64,000 bases of DNA, from NCBI RefSeq assembly GCF_000227465.1, contig NC_016047.1:2088857-2152856 (forward strand), in the 5' to 3' direction. Under the pieces are notes generated by a model, which saw only the letters and a list, made by a program, of their open reading frames with translations, was not told the DNA's origin and ran no database searches. This document shows positions 1-17,925 of the stretch, piece by piece. Both the position numbers and the translations under genes were made by a program. Position 1 is the stretch's first letter. Each line of letters opens with the position of its first letter. Source of the stretch: Bacillus spizizenii TU-B-10. Lineage in GTDB: Bacteria > Bacillota > Bacilli > Bacillales > Bacillaceae.

Positions 1-8672
<8,672 letters not shown>

Positions 8673-9180
8673 TAGCTCCCTCCAATCTTTTCGAACGGAT
8701 ATACGTCATATACTTTTTGTACCGTCATAGCATCATCATCACAAAACATGCATATGGGATCATTGTCATAATTGCAGCTAAATGGAAGCCTAACGATTAA
8801 ACGTCTTTTTTTAGTTGATGCGTTTGTATGTCTCTGAGGGTGTTCAAGATTTGATTGTGTTTGATTATAGTTGAATAGCTCTAGGTGGAGGAAAACAAAA
8901 GCAAGGGTGAAAACCCGCGGCAGATAAAACTGCCAGGGGCGGACAAAGATGTCGTTGCAAATCGGCCCAAAAACTTTACTGAATTGAGCCACGCGACATA
9001 TGGAGTATCTACTTTAGAAGCTATTGTTTGCGGAAGCTTGTCCTGCTAGTCTTGGGAGAGGCCTATAACTTACCACGCTAAAATGAGACCGGCTAAGGCG
9101 ATACAGGTTTAACCATGGCTTGGGTAGTACATCTACAACTATGGATGCTGAAATCACCTGCAAAAAACACTGAAACAAAC
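8673..9180. other. Leader/intergenic segment upstream of fenF with GC-richer structured block
   Basis: No convincing gene lies here; a minus-strand ORF (8672-8992) has no family features and no good start. From about 8885 to 9180 the sequence is GC-richer than the AT-rich DNA to its right. It folds into nested inverted repeats: GGCAG/CTGCC and GGGT/ACCC near 8903-8935, and near 9102-9160 an outer CAGGT/ACCTG pair enclosing CCAT/ATGG and GTAG/CTAC. A minus-strand TATAAT at about 8865-8870 is a possible -10 for fenF but lacks a good -35. The block may be a structured leader, an ncRNA or the non-coding end of a mobile element; I cannot tell which. Confidence 0.35.
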
Positions 9181-9244
9181 CAGCGAGTCGATAAACTGTA
9201 CTTTCCTTTGGGCATAGGTTAAAGAATAAGGATGTTCAGCTCAA
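9181..9244 (-). pseudogene. ppsA: Decayed start of an NRPS gene, probably ppsA (plipastatin synthetase)
   Basis: On the minus strand a GGAGGG ribosome site (9250-9255) precedes a TTG codon at 9244. It is followed by Ser, a one-base insertion, then a shifted frame reading EHPYSLTYAQRKVQFIDSL. As I remember it, PpsA of strain 168 starts MSEHTYSLTHAQRRVWFTELL, which is a close match. The S-L-T-x-A-Q-x-x-V pattern is also the first core motif of NRPS condensation domains. Similarity stops at about 9181. The relic faces away from dacC exactly as ppsA does in 168, so the mycosubtilin operon appears to have taken over the plipastatin locus. The assignment is strong on pattern but short (about 20 codons). 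Confidence 0.6.
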
Positions 9245-9601
9245 TAATTCCCTCCAGTTCTAATAATAAGAGGTTAAGAAAGTGAAATAATGACAGAAAA
9301 AGAAATTATATGGCTATATAATCCATATATGCACTATATTAACGTATATTTTTTAAAGTACAATGAAAAATGTAAAATTTTTATAACGTTTTTTTAAAAA
9401 TAGTATTATTTCTTTAGTTTTTACTTCTTTTTTTGTCGTAATTTTGAATATAACGTGATAAAAGTATCGCTTTTTGTCAGGTCTTCTAAACTAATTTTTT
9501 GGTTGTGACAATTTTCTAAAACGTGTAAATGCTGTTATGTGTTATATGTATACTATTGGTTTATATATAATTTTAAGGAATAATTAATGTGATAGGAGAC
9601 A
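9245..9601. other. AT-rich non-coding region, likely ancestral pps promoter/leader
   Basis: About 350 bases of very AT-rich DNA lie between the ppsA relic and the dacC terminator. Runs of A and T, such as those around 9345-9425, resemble UP-element-rich promoter DNA. I see no gene. I could not settle on a single well-spaced promoter. Whether it now drives the mycosubtilin operon from about 0.7 kb upstream is open. Confidence 0.4.
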
Positions 9602-9633
9602 TAAAAAAACCTGTTTTCGCTTGGAAAACAGGT
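9602..9633 (-). terminator. Intrinsic terminator of dacC
   Basis: A perfect 10-bp stem, ACCTGTTTTC paired with GAAAACAGGT, has a 5-nt loop and is followed on the minus strand by a run of seven T. It starts 10 nt after the dacC stop codon. Confidence 0.9.
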
Positions 9634-9642
9634 CTGACGCTA

Positions 9643-11118
9643 TTATTGATTTGCCAAGATGACAGCGATTTGATCCTCAATATCTTTTCCATCCTCGTCA
9701 TCAATCAATCCGTTTAGAAGAATTGAAAAAACAAGGGTTTTTCCGCTCTTGGTTTCTGCGTACCCGGATAGAGAGCTGACCGTGCTTAGCGATCCGGTTT
9801 TTGCCCTTATTTTTCCTTGTGCAGGAGTGTCTTTCATCCGGTTCCTCAGCGTTCCGCCTATCATTCTGTCACTGTTGCCCGCAACAGGCAGAGATTTTAG
9901 ATAAGCTGAGAACCATTTTTTATCTTGAATGTCATATAACAGCTTTGAGATTTGATCTGAGGATACAGCATTAATATGAGAGACTCCTGAACCGTCCCTT
10001 AACACAAGTGATTTAGGATCAACACCGAATTCGGGAAGCGTACTGTTTAATACTTCGAGTCCCTTTTTCCAGCTCCCCTCTTCTTTTTTCACTTTCCCCA
10101 TTTCTTTTACGAGCACCTCGGCATGTCCGTTATTGCTTAATTTCATAAACGGAACAAATAGTTTTGACAAAGGCATTGAACGATGAGAGATTAACACGTC
10201 TGAAGAATCGGGTGCAGCGCCCGTCTTGACGTTCCCTTTTACAGTAATTCCTTGTTTTTGTAGTGCCTGCTTAAATAAATCCAAGGCGTATCCGGCCGGC
10301 TCCCAGACAGCAATCCATTCCTTTGTCTTGCTTGCGCCAACCGGTACGCTTCCTTCAATGGTGATCGTGTTTTTCCCATGCTCTCTTTCGATCGTGAGGT
10401 CTTTCTTTTGGCCGGCCGAAGTCGTTTCTGCATTGTTCTTAATCGTTACATAATCTGTCTTTGGAGATACAGAAACTGCAGGCTTTTCCCCTTCTTTTTT
10501 ACCTGGGGTTACCTCTACAATTACAGTGCCTGCATCATAGTCTTCATTCGGAGACGCTGTTAAAGCAGAGACTTGCGCGCCGTAATACGTGTATTCATCA
10601 CTCCATGGCATATCAGGTGATAATCGGATGTCATCATACCACGTTTCATCACCGATCAGATTGCCTTTAATCACGTTCACGCCGGACTTTTTCAATTTCT
10701 CAGCCATTTCTTCAAAATCGGATGGTAAAAGTGTCGGATCTCCTTTTCCTTTCAGATAAAGGTTTCCATTCAGCTTTTTCCCTTTAAGTGTGCCGTCTGT
10801 CCGGACCTCGGTTGTAAAGGAATAGTCCTCACTAAGGATAGAAAGTGCCGCGGCAGCTGTCAAAAGCTTCAGAGAAGAGGCGGGCCTCATTCGGATATCT
10901 CCTGAATGCTCATATAGAACAGCGCCTGTATCCGCAGAGCGAACAGTGATGCCGGCCATTGCGCCCTCGAGTGCAGGATGATCAGCTAAAATCTTATCGA
11001 TCTGCCCGGCAAGTGCATCTTGTTTTTCAGCCGCTTGCGCAGCCTGATGCATATAAGGTACCGAAGCAACCACGAAAAGCAGCAAAACAGCAACATAAAG
11101 CTTTATGCTTTTTTTCAT
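9643..11118 (-). CDS. dacC: D-alanyl-D-alanine carboxypeptidase DacC (PBP4a)
   Basis: A 491-residue class C low-molecular-weight penicillin-binding protein that trims the terminal D-Ala from peptidoglycan stem peptides outside the membrane. A Sec signal peptide covers about residues 1-29, ending QAAQAA. The serine-protease-like triad is visible: SSLK (Ser81, Lys84; Ser52 in mature numbering), SNNGH (SxN) and KTGS. The large insertion between the first two motifs is typical of the PBP4/PBP4a group. The gene starts 34 nt after the end of galM and is probably co-transcribed with it, although PBP4a genes are also known to have their own late-growth promoter. Confidence 0.96.
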   Translation of the reverse strand: MKKSIKLYVAVLLLFVVASVPYMHQAAQAAEKQDALAGQIDKILADHPALEGAMAGITVRSADTGAVLYEHSGDIRMRPASSLKLLTAAAALSILSEDYSFTTEVRTDGTLKGKKLNGNLYLKGKGDPTLLPSDFEEMAEKLKKSGVNVIKGNLIGDETWYDDIRLSPDMPWSDEYTYYGAQVSALTASPNEDYDAGTVIVEVTPGKKEGEKPAVSVSPKTDYVTIKNNAETTSAGQKKDLTIEREHGKNTITIEGSVPVGASKTKEWIAVWEPAGYALDLFKQALQKQGITVKGNVKTGAAPDSSDVLISHRSMPLSKLFVPFMKLSNNGHAEVLVKEMGKVKKEEGSWKKGLEVLNSTLPEFGVDPKSLVLRDGSGVSHINAVSSDQISKLLYDIQDKKWFSAYLKSLPVAGNSDRMIGGTLRNRMKDTPAQGKIRAKTGSLSTVSSLSGYAETKSGKTLVFSILLNGLIDDEDGKDIEDQIAVILANQ

Positions 11119-11152
11119 TTTTTTACCCCGCCTCTCTGCGCCTCATCATTGG

Positions 11153-12136
<984 letters not shown>

Positions 12137-12220
12137 TCAACCTCTCCTTGATTCATTGCTCGTATAAGAATTCAATGTACTGTGCCATATTTCCTCCATT
12201 TTATGTTTTCCCTATCAAAT

Positions 12221-12251
12221 AAAAAAACACCGTTCAAATCATGAACGGTGT
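12221..12251 (-). terminator. Intrinsic terminator of yoeA
   Basis: The stem ACACCGTTCA/TGAACGGTGT has a 5-nt loop and is followed on the minus strand by seven T residues. It lies just past the yoeA stop at 12263 and separates yoeA from galM. Confidence 0.9.
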
Positions 12252-12262
12252 GATTCGGGAGT

Positions 12263-13654
12263 CTATTGGATGAGACGTGTAATCTGTTTCTTCTTCCACA
12301 CGAATTGATAATACCCATAAATCAACAGCAAGCTGACGGCAAACGCAGCCGGATAGCCAACCCAGACGCCGAGTATTTCAAGCTTTGTGTAGTGGGATAG
12401 TACGAATGCGACAGGCACCTCTACTCCCCAGATGGCAAAAATGCTGATAACGGTCGGCCATAAAACCGTTCCGCTTGCCCGCATCGTCGCAGAAATAATT
12501 TGGGCATTTCCAAACAGCAAATAGCTCCACAATGTAATCATCAAGAGACGGTGCGCGATGTAAAGTGTGTCTTTCTCGGTTAAAAATAACGCTAAAATCT
12601 GCTGTGAAAACACATAGATCAGAATGATCAACACGCCGCCAATGATATAATTCAGCCAAATCCCGACGCGGATGACCTGCTTTAAGCGGTCAGATTCGTT
12701 CGCTCCGATCGATTGCGCGGCGAAAATAGACACCGCAATACCAAGGCTGACGGCCGGCATCTGCACATAGCTGGCTACCTGGTTGACCACGCCGTATGCA
12801 GCTGTCGCATTAGAGCCGTAATGGTTGACGAATGAAATAACCGCTATCTCTGATAATGAGACGAGAATCATATTGATGCTTGATGGAATCCCGAGGCGCA
12901 GCAGGAGAGCCAGCAGTTCCTTATCCATTTTCAAATAACGCCGTACCGTTTTATCAAATTGCAGCGGATGGTTTCGTTTTCGTAAATACACCATTAACAC
13001 GAGAAATGTCGCAATCGTGGAAAAGACGGTTGCATATGCGGAGCCGTATATGCCCAGTTTCGGAAAACCGAACATGCCAAGGATTAAGACGGGCAAAAGC
13101 GCTATGTTGATGACCGTGCTCACAATCAGCGTATAAAACGGTGTCTTAGAATCCCCTGTTCCGCGCAAAAATGTTGTATATGCAAAATATAAAAACATAA
13201 ATGGCATAGCGTAAAATAAGATACGTGCATAGCTGGCGCTGACATGAATTACATTTTCAGGCGTGCCCATTAATCGAAGAATATCCAAAGTGAAAATACT
13301 GCCGATGACGGCTAATACAACCCCTAATAAAAACGTAAACGTGAGCGTCGTTCCGACAACAGCCTTTAACCGCTCCTCATTCTTCGCCCCGTAGGCTTGT
13401 CCGATCAGGATCGAACTTCCTGAACCGATCCCGATTGTAAATGAGATTAAAAGAAAAAATAACGGGAAAAAGGATGATACAGCTGCAACCGCATCAACAC
13501 CAAGCCATCTGCCTACAGCCATCATCCCGACTAGCTGGCCGACTGATTGCAGCACATTGCTTAGCAGAAGCGGCACTAAAAAGAGTGACATAGACCGCCA
13601 GACAGATGGATTGCTTTTCTTCTGAGTGACAAGTTGTTCTTGTGATGTTTCCAT
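12263..13654 (-). CDS. yoeA: MATE-family multidrug efflux transporter YoeA
   Basis: A 463-residue polytopic membrane protein with about 12 hydrophobic segments arranged as two similar halves. It matches the MATE (NorM/DinF-like) cation-coupled exporter family. Typical elements are the N-terminal PLLLSNVLQSVGQL helix and the loop motif FLRGTGDSKTP in the first half. The start has a GGAGC ribosome site. It stands alone between its own terminator and the divergent iseA. The substrate is unknown. DNA to its right carries the iseA control region. Confidence 0.92.
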   Translation of the reverse strand: METSQEQLVTQKKSNPSVWRSMSLFLVPLLLSNVLQSVGQLVGMMAVGRWLGVDAVAAVSSFFPLFFLLISFTIGIGSGSSILIGQAYGAKNEERLKAVVGTTLTFTFLLGVVLAVIGSIFTLDILRLMGTPENVIHVSASYARILFYAMPFMFLYFAYTTFLRGTGDSKTPFYTLIVSTVINIALLPVLILGMFGFPKLGIYGSAYATVFSTIATFLVLMVYLRKRNHPLQFDKTVRRYLKMDKELLALLLRLGIPSSINMILVSLSEIAVISFVNHYGSNATAAYGVVNQVASYVQMPAVSLGIAVSIFAAQSIGANESDRLKQVIRVGIWLNYIIGGVLIILIYVFSQQILALFLTEKDTLYIAHRLLMITLWSYLLFGNAQIISATMRASGTVLWPTVISIFAIWGVEVPVAFVLSHYTKLEILGVWVGYPAAFAVSLLLIYGYYQFVWKKKQITRLIQ

Positions 13655-13870
13655 ATTGAAAGCTCCTTTATTTGAATTCGTTTGTAAACATGCCCCTATT
13701 CTTTTGACAAAAACAGGATATGCAACATGTTATTATTCATCACTGTACATATGAAACCCTTCCCGATTCTTCTAATTTTACACATCTTTTTAGCTTATGA
13801 AGAATAAACTAGCAAGTAACAGCCTATTTCTTTGTAAGGAAAAGAATAAAAAATAATTTATGCAAAAGTA

Positions 13871-13906
13871 TTGTAATCTATCCGTAATTATTGTAACATT
13901 TGTAAC
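13871..13906 (+). promoter_or_regulatory. iseA promoter with WalR-type direct repeats
   Basis: TGTAAT (13872) and CGTAAT (13883) are spaced by 5 nt, close to the WalR consensus TGTWAH-N5-TGTWAH. Two further TGTAAC copies sit at 13892 and 13901. They overlap a plausible sigma-A promoter, TTGTAA (13871-13876), 17 nt, TAACAT (13894-13899). WalR is known to repress iseA (yoeB), which fits operators lying over the promoter. Confidence 0.65.
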
Positions 13907-13940
13907 ATAAGAGAAAGAGATTTTGAAGGAGTGAACCACA

Positions 13941-14486
13941 ATGAAAAAATGTCTTCTATTTCTAACAACTATTGCACTTATTCTGTCATTAAGTACAAAT
14001 GCATTTGCGAAAAATAATTCAGGCGATTTATCACAAAAACAAGCACTGCAGCTGGCATTATCAGCAAGAGAGCATTTTTGGAACACAATGAGCGGCCACA
14101 ATCCAAAAGCGAAAAAAGCAGTTTGTCCATCAGGCACATTTGAGTATCAAAATCTTCAATATGTGTATATGTGCAGTGATCTAGGCACTAAAGCAAAAGC
14201 AGTGAATTACTTAACTCCTATTTTCACAAAAACAGCAATCGAAAAAGGGTTTAAAGACTATCATTTCACTGTTTCAAAAGGAAAACTTGCGGTTCCAATC
14301 GGTGATGGAGACAACCTATTAAATTGGAAAAAATCAACCGCTAAACTGATTTCTAAAAAAGGCGGCACAGTCACATACGAATTTACCGTTCCTACTTTAG
14401 ACGGATCACCTTCAGCGAAACGGAAAGTGACATTTGTAAAAGAAAATAAAAAATGGAAAGTCAATCAATTTGACGCAGTTATATAA
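13941..14486 (+). CDS. iseA: Autolysin inhibitor IseA (YoeB)
   Basis: A 181-residue secreted protein with a signal peptide of about 23 residues (cleavage near NAFA-KNN). The family binds and inhibits cell-wall D,L-endopeptidase autolysins such as LytE/CwlO-type enzymes, lowering wall turnover under stress. The mature part is lysine-rich and holds two cysteines (in VCPSG and YMCSD) that could form the known disulfide. The ribosome site GAAGGAG lies at the expected distance. WalR-like repeats upstream agree with the known regulation. A terminator follows directly, so it is monocistronic. Confidence 0.94.
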   Translation: MKKCLLFLTTIALILSLSTNAFAKNNSGDLSQKQALQLALSAREHFWNTMSGHNPKAKKAVCPSGTFEYQNLQYVYMCSDLGTKAKAVNYLTPIFTKTAIEKGFKDYHFTVSKGKLAVPIGDGDNLLNWKKSTAKLISKKGGTVTYEFTVPTLDGSPSAKRKVTFVKENKKWKVNQFDAVI

Positions 14487-14490
14487 GAAA

Positions 14491-14520
14491 AACGCCCGGT
14501 ATAAGCGGGCGTTATTTATT
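14491..14520 (+). terminator. Intrinsic terminator of iseA
   Basis: The stem AACGCCCG/CGGGCGTT, with a short loop, is followed by an A/T-rich tail (ATTTATTT). It begins 4 nt after the iseA stop codon. Confidence 0.85.
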
Positions 14521-14528
14521 TGGCATAC

Positions 14529-14563
14529 AAAAAGACAACAGACGAAAAGCCTGTTGTCTTTTT
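14529..14563. terminator. Bidirectional terminator between iseA and tRNA-Arg
   Basis: A 13-bp perfect stem AAAAAGACAACAG/CTGTTGTCTTTTT has a 9-nt loop and T-runs on both strands. It can end the tRNA transcript from the right and any iseA read-through from the left. Confidence 0.85.
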
Positions 14564-14573
14564 GTAAATATAA

Positions 14574-14646
14574 CGCTCTAGGAGAGATTCGAACTCCCGA
14601 CCTGCAGTTTAGGAAACTGCTGCACTATCCGCTGTGCTACTAGAGC
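14574..14646 (-). tRNA. tRNA-Arg (anticodon CCT)
   Basis: A 73-nt cloverleaf reads from 14646 downward. The acceptor GCTCTAG pairs with CTAGAGC, the D-stem is GCAC/GTGC, the anticodon stem GCAGT/ACTGC carries loop TTCCTAA (anticodon CCT, decoding AGG), and the T-loop is TTCGAAT. The 3' CCA is not encoded. A strong terminator lies 10 nt downstream. The recombinase gene yoeC lies just upstream of it. Confidence 0.95.
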
Positions 14647-14698
14647 TTTTTGTATTTATATAGTAGCTCTGATGAACAAAATTTTCAAGCGGTTTGTA

Positions 14699-15247
14699 TT
14701 AAAGCCCTCCAAAAACCTTATACGCGGCCCTTGTCGTGTCTTCATCAATACCGATATACCGCATTGTAATCGAGGGTGATGAATGATTCAGTATTCTCTG
14801 CAGCTCGGCAATGTCTTTTGTCCGCTGATAAAAATGATAGCCGAACGTTTTCCGGAGCGTATGCGTCCCTATCTCCTCAAGTCCGCACGCCGCGGCGGCT
14901 TCTCTTAAAATCCTGTAGGCCTGAATGCGGGAAATCGGTTTCCTGGTCCGGACAGACTTAAAAAGATATTCGTTTTCTTTCATGTCTTTTGTATACTCGT
15001 ATATTTCCTGTTTCAGTGATTCTAAAATGAGAATCTTCCTTTTCTTTTTCGTTTTGCTTTCAGTCGCCCATAAATGATCTTTGTTTTTAACGTCCTTCAC
15101 TTGCAGCGGCAGAATATCAGAAATGCGGAGCGCGCTGTTGATGCCGAAAATAAACAGAAAATAATCCCGCTTGTTTTTGTTTAGCAAATACTGTTTTACA
15201 TCTTGAATTTTCTCTAAGCTGCGAATCGGCTGTACAATATGCATCAA
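14699..15247 (-). CDS. yoeC: Tyrosine recombinase/integrase-like protein YoeC
   Basis: A 182-residue stand-alone catalytic domain of the tyrosine recombinase family. The expected residues are all present: Arg41 (ALRISD), Lys65, His129 and Arg132 (HTLRKTFG), His155 (LNHSS) and the nucleophile Tyr164 (MRYIG). The N-terminal arm- or core-binding domain of full phage integrases is missing. It lies beside tRNA-Arg and is followed upstream by an excisionase-like gene, which looks like the remains of an integration module kept across the species. No second copy of the tRNA 3' end was seen nearby, so no att boundary can be drawn. Confidence 0.88.
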   Translation of the reverse strand: MMHIVQPIRSLEKIQDVKQYLLNKNKRDYFLFIFGINSALRISDILPLQVKDVKNKDHLWATESKTKKKRKILILESLKQEIYEYTKDMKENEYLFKSVRTRKPISRIQAYRILREAAAACGLEEIGTHTLRKTFGYHFYQRTKDIAELQRILNHSSPSITMRYIGIDEDTTRAAYKVFGGL

Positions 15248-15294
15248 AAAACTCCTTAAAAACCGTTATGTAACGTTTTGAGGTCTATGTTACT

Positions 15295-15322
15295 ATTATA
15301 GCTGAAAAACGTTGAATGTCAA
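15295..15322 (-). promoter_or_regulatory. Sigma-A promoter of yoeC
   Basis: On the minus strand TTGACA (15317-15322) and TATAAT (15295-15300), both perfect hexamers, are separated by 16 nt. Inverted GTAAC/GTTAC repeats lie on both sides (15270-15293 and 15339-15365), so the promoter may be under repressor control. Confidence 0.75.
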
Positions 15323-15338
15323 AGTACGGCGGCATTTA

Positions 15339-15365
15339 TGTAACATAATATACATAGTGTTACAT
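15339..15365. repeat. Inverted repeat, candidate operator upstream of yoeC
   Basis: An 8-bp perfect inverted repeat ATGTAACA / TGTTACAT is separated by 11 nt. A shorter copy of the same motif, GTAAC (15270-15274) and GTTAC (15289-15293), lies between the yoeC promoter and its start codon. This suggests one dimeric regulator binding on both sides of the promoter. Confidence 0.5.
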
Positions 15366-15531
15366 AAGGAGATGAAGTAGTTTCTAAAAACTCTCTCCCT
15401 CTTAAATGTATTTTAAAGCTTCATATAAAGCTTTTGATCTATTCGATACATATCCCTCTAGATATCATCAAAAAACCTCTTAAAACAAAATCTGACGATT
15501 CGGTTTTTCTGATGTTTTTAAAAGGATATAC

Positions 15532-15559
15532 AAAAAAAGACACAATTTGAAATTGTGTC
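15532..15559 (-). terminator. Intrinsic terminator of yoeD
   Basis: The stem GACACAATTT/AAATTGTGTC is followed on the minus strand by TTTTTTTG. It begins immediately after the yoeD stop codon at 15560. Confidence 0.88.
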
Positions 15560-15790
15560 CTAATCCTCATCCTTTACATCAATATCTTCCGGGATCGGTT
15601 CATTTAATATTTCCTGCACGAGTGTTTTGTAATTTTCCAGCTGTTCGAGATGCGTTTTGAACTGTCCCTTATAAATCAAAAATTGCTCACCGTCATGAAC
15701 GACCCTGATTTTTCCTTCGAGCACCATGCTTTTAATATAATCCTCTGAAAGATTTGCATATTCTGCTGTTTCTTTAATCGTTAAATACAT
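15560..15790 (-). CDS. yoeD: Excisionase-family DNA-binding protein YoeD
   Basis: A 76-residue protein starting MYLTIKETAEYANLSEDYIK, a winged-helix/HTH_17 excisionase-type DNA-binding domain (TIKETAEYANLSEDYI, then EGKIRVVHDGEQFLI). An upstream in-frame ATG at 15856 exists, but the 15790 start has the AAAGGA ribosome site. A good promoter also sits between the two. The C-terminal third is acidic. Pairing with yoeC suggests a former recombination directionality factor. Confidence 0.82.
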   Translation of the reverse strand: MYLTIKETAEYANLSEDYIKSMVLEGKIRVVHDGEQFLIYKGQFKTHLEQLENYKTLVQEILNEPIPEDIDVKDED

Positions 15791-15818
15791 ATAGCAGTCC
15801 TTTCTTAATCCGTAGCTG

Positions 15819-15847
15819 ATTCTAATATAGCACATGGCTCGTATCAA
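15819..15847 (-). promoter_or_regulatory. Sigma-A promoter of yoeD
   Basis: On the minus strand TTGATA (15842-15847), a 17-nt spacer and TAGAAT (15819-15824) place the start of transcription about 20 nt upstream of the 15790 start codon. This argues against the longer ORF. Confidence 0.65.
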
Positions 15848-15973
15848 TATAATCAATTTTGCACAGAAAAACTGGTTAATGTTCTATATAATATACCATT
15901 TGTCACTTGTGAAAACGCTGTAAATTTTTTACGCTAAGATTGTAACATAACAGCTTCATATAGGAGGGAGAAC

Positions 15974-17737
15974 ATGAAAAGAACGTGGAATGTCTGTTTA
16001 ACAGCTCTGCTTAGTGTTCTGTTAGTCGCTGGAAGTGTCCCTTTTCACGCGGAAGCTAAAAAGCCGCCCAAAAGCTACGATGAGTACAAACAAGTAGATG
16101 TAGGGAAAGACGGCATGGTTGCCACCGCGCATCCTCTCGCTTCGGAAATCGGTGCTGATGTGCTGAAAAAAGGAGGAAATGCGATTGACGCGGCAGTTGC
16201 CATTCAATTTGCACTCAATGTAACAGAGCCGATGATGTCAGGCATTGGCGGCGGCGGTTTTATGATGGTGTATGACGGAAAAACAAAGGATACAACGATC
16301 ATTGACAGCCGTGAACGTGCTCCAGCAGGCGCAACCCCCGATATGTTTCTCGATGAGAACGGCAAAGCCATTCCTTTCTCTGAACGTGTGACAAAAGGTA
16401 CTGCCGTCGGTGTTCCAGGCACGCTGAAAGGCCTGGAGGAAGCCCTGGATAAATGGGGAACCCGATCGATGAAGAAATTAATCACCCCTTCTATTAAACT
16501 CGCTGAAAAAGGATTTCCGATTGATTCGGTGTTGGCAGATGCTATTTCTAATTATCAGGAAAAGCTGTCACGGACTGCCGCAAAAGATGTATTTTTGCCA
16601 AATGGCGAGCCGCTTAAAGAAGGCGATACATTGATTCAAAAGGATTTGGCAAAAACGTTTAAGCTCATTCGCTCAAAAGGCACTGATGCTTTCTATGAAG
16701 GAAAATTTGCCAAAGCACTTTCTGACACTGTACAGGATTTCGGCGGATCAATGACGGAAAAAGATTTAGAAAATTATGACATCACAATCGATGAACCGAT
16801 TTGGGGAGACTATCAAGGCTATCAAATCGCCACTACTCCTCCTCCAAGCTCTGGCGGTATTTTCTTATTGCAAATGCTGAAAATACTTGATGATTTTAAC
16901 CTTTCACAATACGATGTCCGCTCATGGGAAAAATATCAACTGCTTGCTGAAACGATGCATTTGTCTTATGCCGACCGTGCGTCTTACGCAGGTGATCCCG
17001 AATTTGTAAACGTTCCTCTCAAAGGCCTGCTTCACCCCGATTATATTAAAGAACGCCAGCAATTAATCAATTTAGATCAAGTCAATAAAAAACCGAAAGC
17101 CGGTGATCCTTGGAAATACCAAGAAGGATCGGCAAACTATAAGCAAGTCGAACAGCCGAAAGACAAAGTAGAAGGCCAAACAACCCACTTTACAGTTGCC
17201 GACCGCTGGGGAAATGTTGTTTCTTATACGACGACAATTGAACAGCTATTCGGAACTGGTATTATGGTCCCTGATTACGGCGTCATTTTAAACAATGAAT
17301 TAACAGATTTTGATGCGGTTCCTGGCGGAGCTAATGAAGTACAGCCAAACAAACGGCCTTTAAGCAGCATGACCCCGACCATTTTATTTAAGGATGACAA
17401 GCCTGTCCTCACCGTCGGATCTCCTGGCGGGGCCACCATTATTTCATCCGTCTTGCAAACCATTCTCTATCACATCGAATACGGCATGGAATTAAAAGCT
17501 GCTGTTGAAGAGCCGAGAATTTACACAAACAGCATGAGCTCCTACCGCTACGAAGACGGAGTTCCTGAAGACGTCCTCAGTAAACTAAACGGCATGGGCC
17601 ATAAATTCGGCAAAAGCCCAGTAGAAATCGGAAACGTACAAAGCATTTCTATCGACCATGAAAATGGCACCTTTAAAGGCGTAGCTGATTCAAGCAGAAA
17701 CGGCGCGGCGATCGGCATTAATTTAAAACGGAAATAA
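15974..17737 (+). CDS. ggt: Gamma-glutamyltransferase precursor (GGT)
   Basis: A 587-residue secreted N-terminal-nucleophile hydrolase that transfers or hydrolyses gamma-glutamyl groups (glutathione, glutamine, poly-gamma-glutamate). The signal peptide covers about residues 1-28 (ending HAEA). The self-processing site is GQ-TTHF with nucleophile Thr403, splitting the large and small subunits. The glycine-rich GSPGGATI loop lies in the small subunit. The AGGAGG ribosome site is strong. It is monocistronic with a strong terminator. A sequence at about 15909-15922 resembles a catabolite (cre) box with one mismatch, which is only suggestive. Confidence 0.97.
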   Translation: MKRTWNVCLTALLSVLLVAGSVPFHAEAKKPPKSYDEYKQVDVGKDGMVATAHPLASEIGADVLKKGGNAIDAAVAIQFALNVTEPMMSGIGGGGFMMVYDGKTKDTTIIDSRERAPAGATPDMFLDENGKAIPFSERVTKGTAVGVPGTLKGLEEALDKWGTRSMKKLITPSIKLAEKGFPIDSVLADAISNYQEKLSRTAAKDVFLPNGEPLKEGDTLIQKDLAKTFKLIRSKGTDAFYEGKFAKALSDTVQDFGGSMTEKDLENYDITIDEPIWGDYQGYQIATTPPPSSGGIFLLQMLKILDDFNLSQYDVRSWEKYQLLAETMHLSYADRASYAGDPEFVNVPLKGLLHPDYIKERQQLINLDQVNKKPKAGDPWKYQEGSANYKQVEQPKDKVEGQTTHFTVADRWGNVVSYTTTIEQLFGTGIMVPDYGVILNNELTDFDAVPGGANEVQPNKRPLSSMTPTILFKDDKPVLTVGSPGGATIISSVLQTILYHIEYGMELKAAVEEPRIYTNSMSSYRYEDGVPEDVLSKLNGMGHKFGKSPVEIGNVQSISIDHENGTFKGVADSSRNGAAIGINLKRK

Positions 17738-17743
17738 AAGATA

Positions 17744-17778
17744 AAAACTGTACTCGCTTCAAATGAGTACAGTTTTTT
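17744..17778 (+). terminator. Intrinsic terminator of ggt
   Basis: The stem AAAACTGTACTC/GAGTACAGTTTT has a 9-nt loop and continues into six T residues, 7 nt after the ggt stop. Confidence 0.9.
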
Positions 17779-17925
17779 GTATGCAGTCCTTTTTTATATA
17801 AGAACGGAAACAATATCCACTTCCATTTAATATGCTTTTGTGTGGTATTCCGTATGCCAGCTTTCTTGACAATCGGCTACGCTTTTGTTCAGCATAACAG
17901 ACCGAAACCAATGCATCTTTCTTCA

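Noticed and set aside
13790-14137. 115-codon ORF opposite iseA
   Set aside because: It is antisense to iseA and its operator region, and the protein has no signal or family features.
14574-15247. tRNA-Arg plus integrase as a live genomic-island boundary
   Set aside because: No direct repeat of the tRNA 3' end was found in the window, and all neighbours are core genes of the species, so there is no island to delimit.
15909-15922. Catabolite-repression (cre) box before ggt
   Set aside because: It has one mismatch at a conserved C and no well-placed promoter could be fixed beside it, so it is noted only in the ggt entry.
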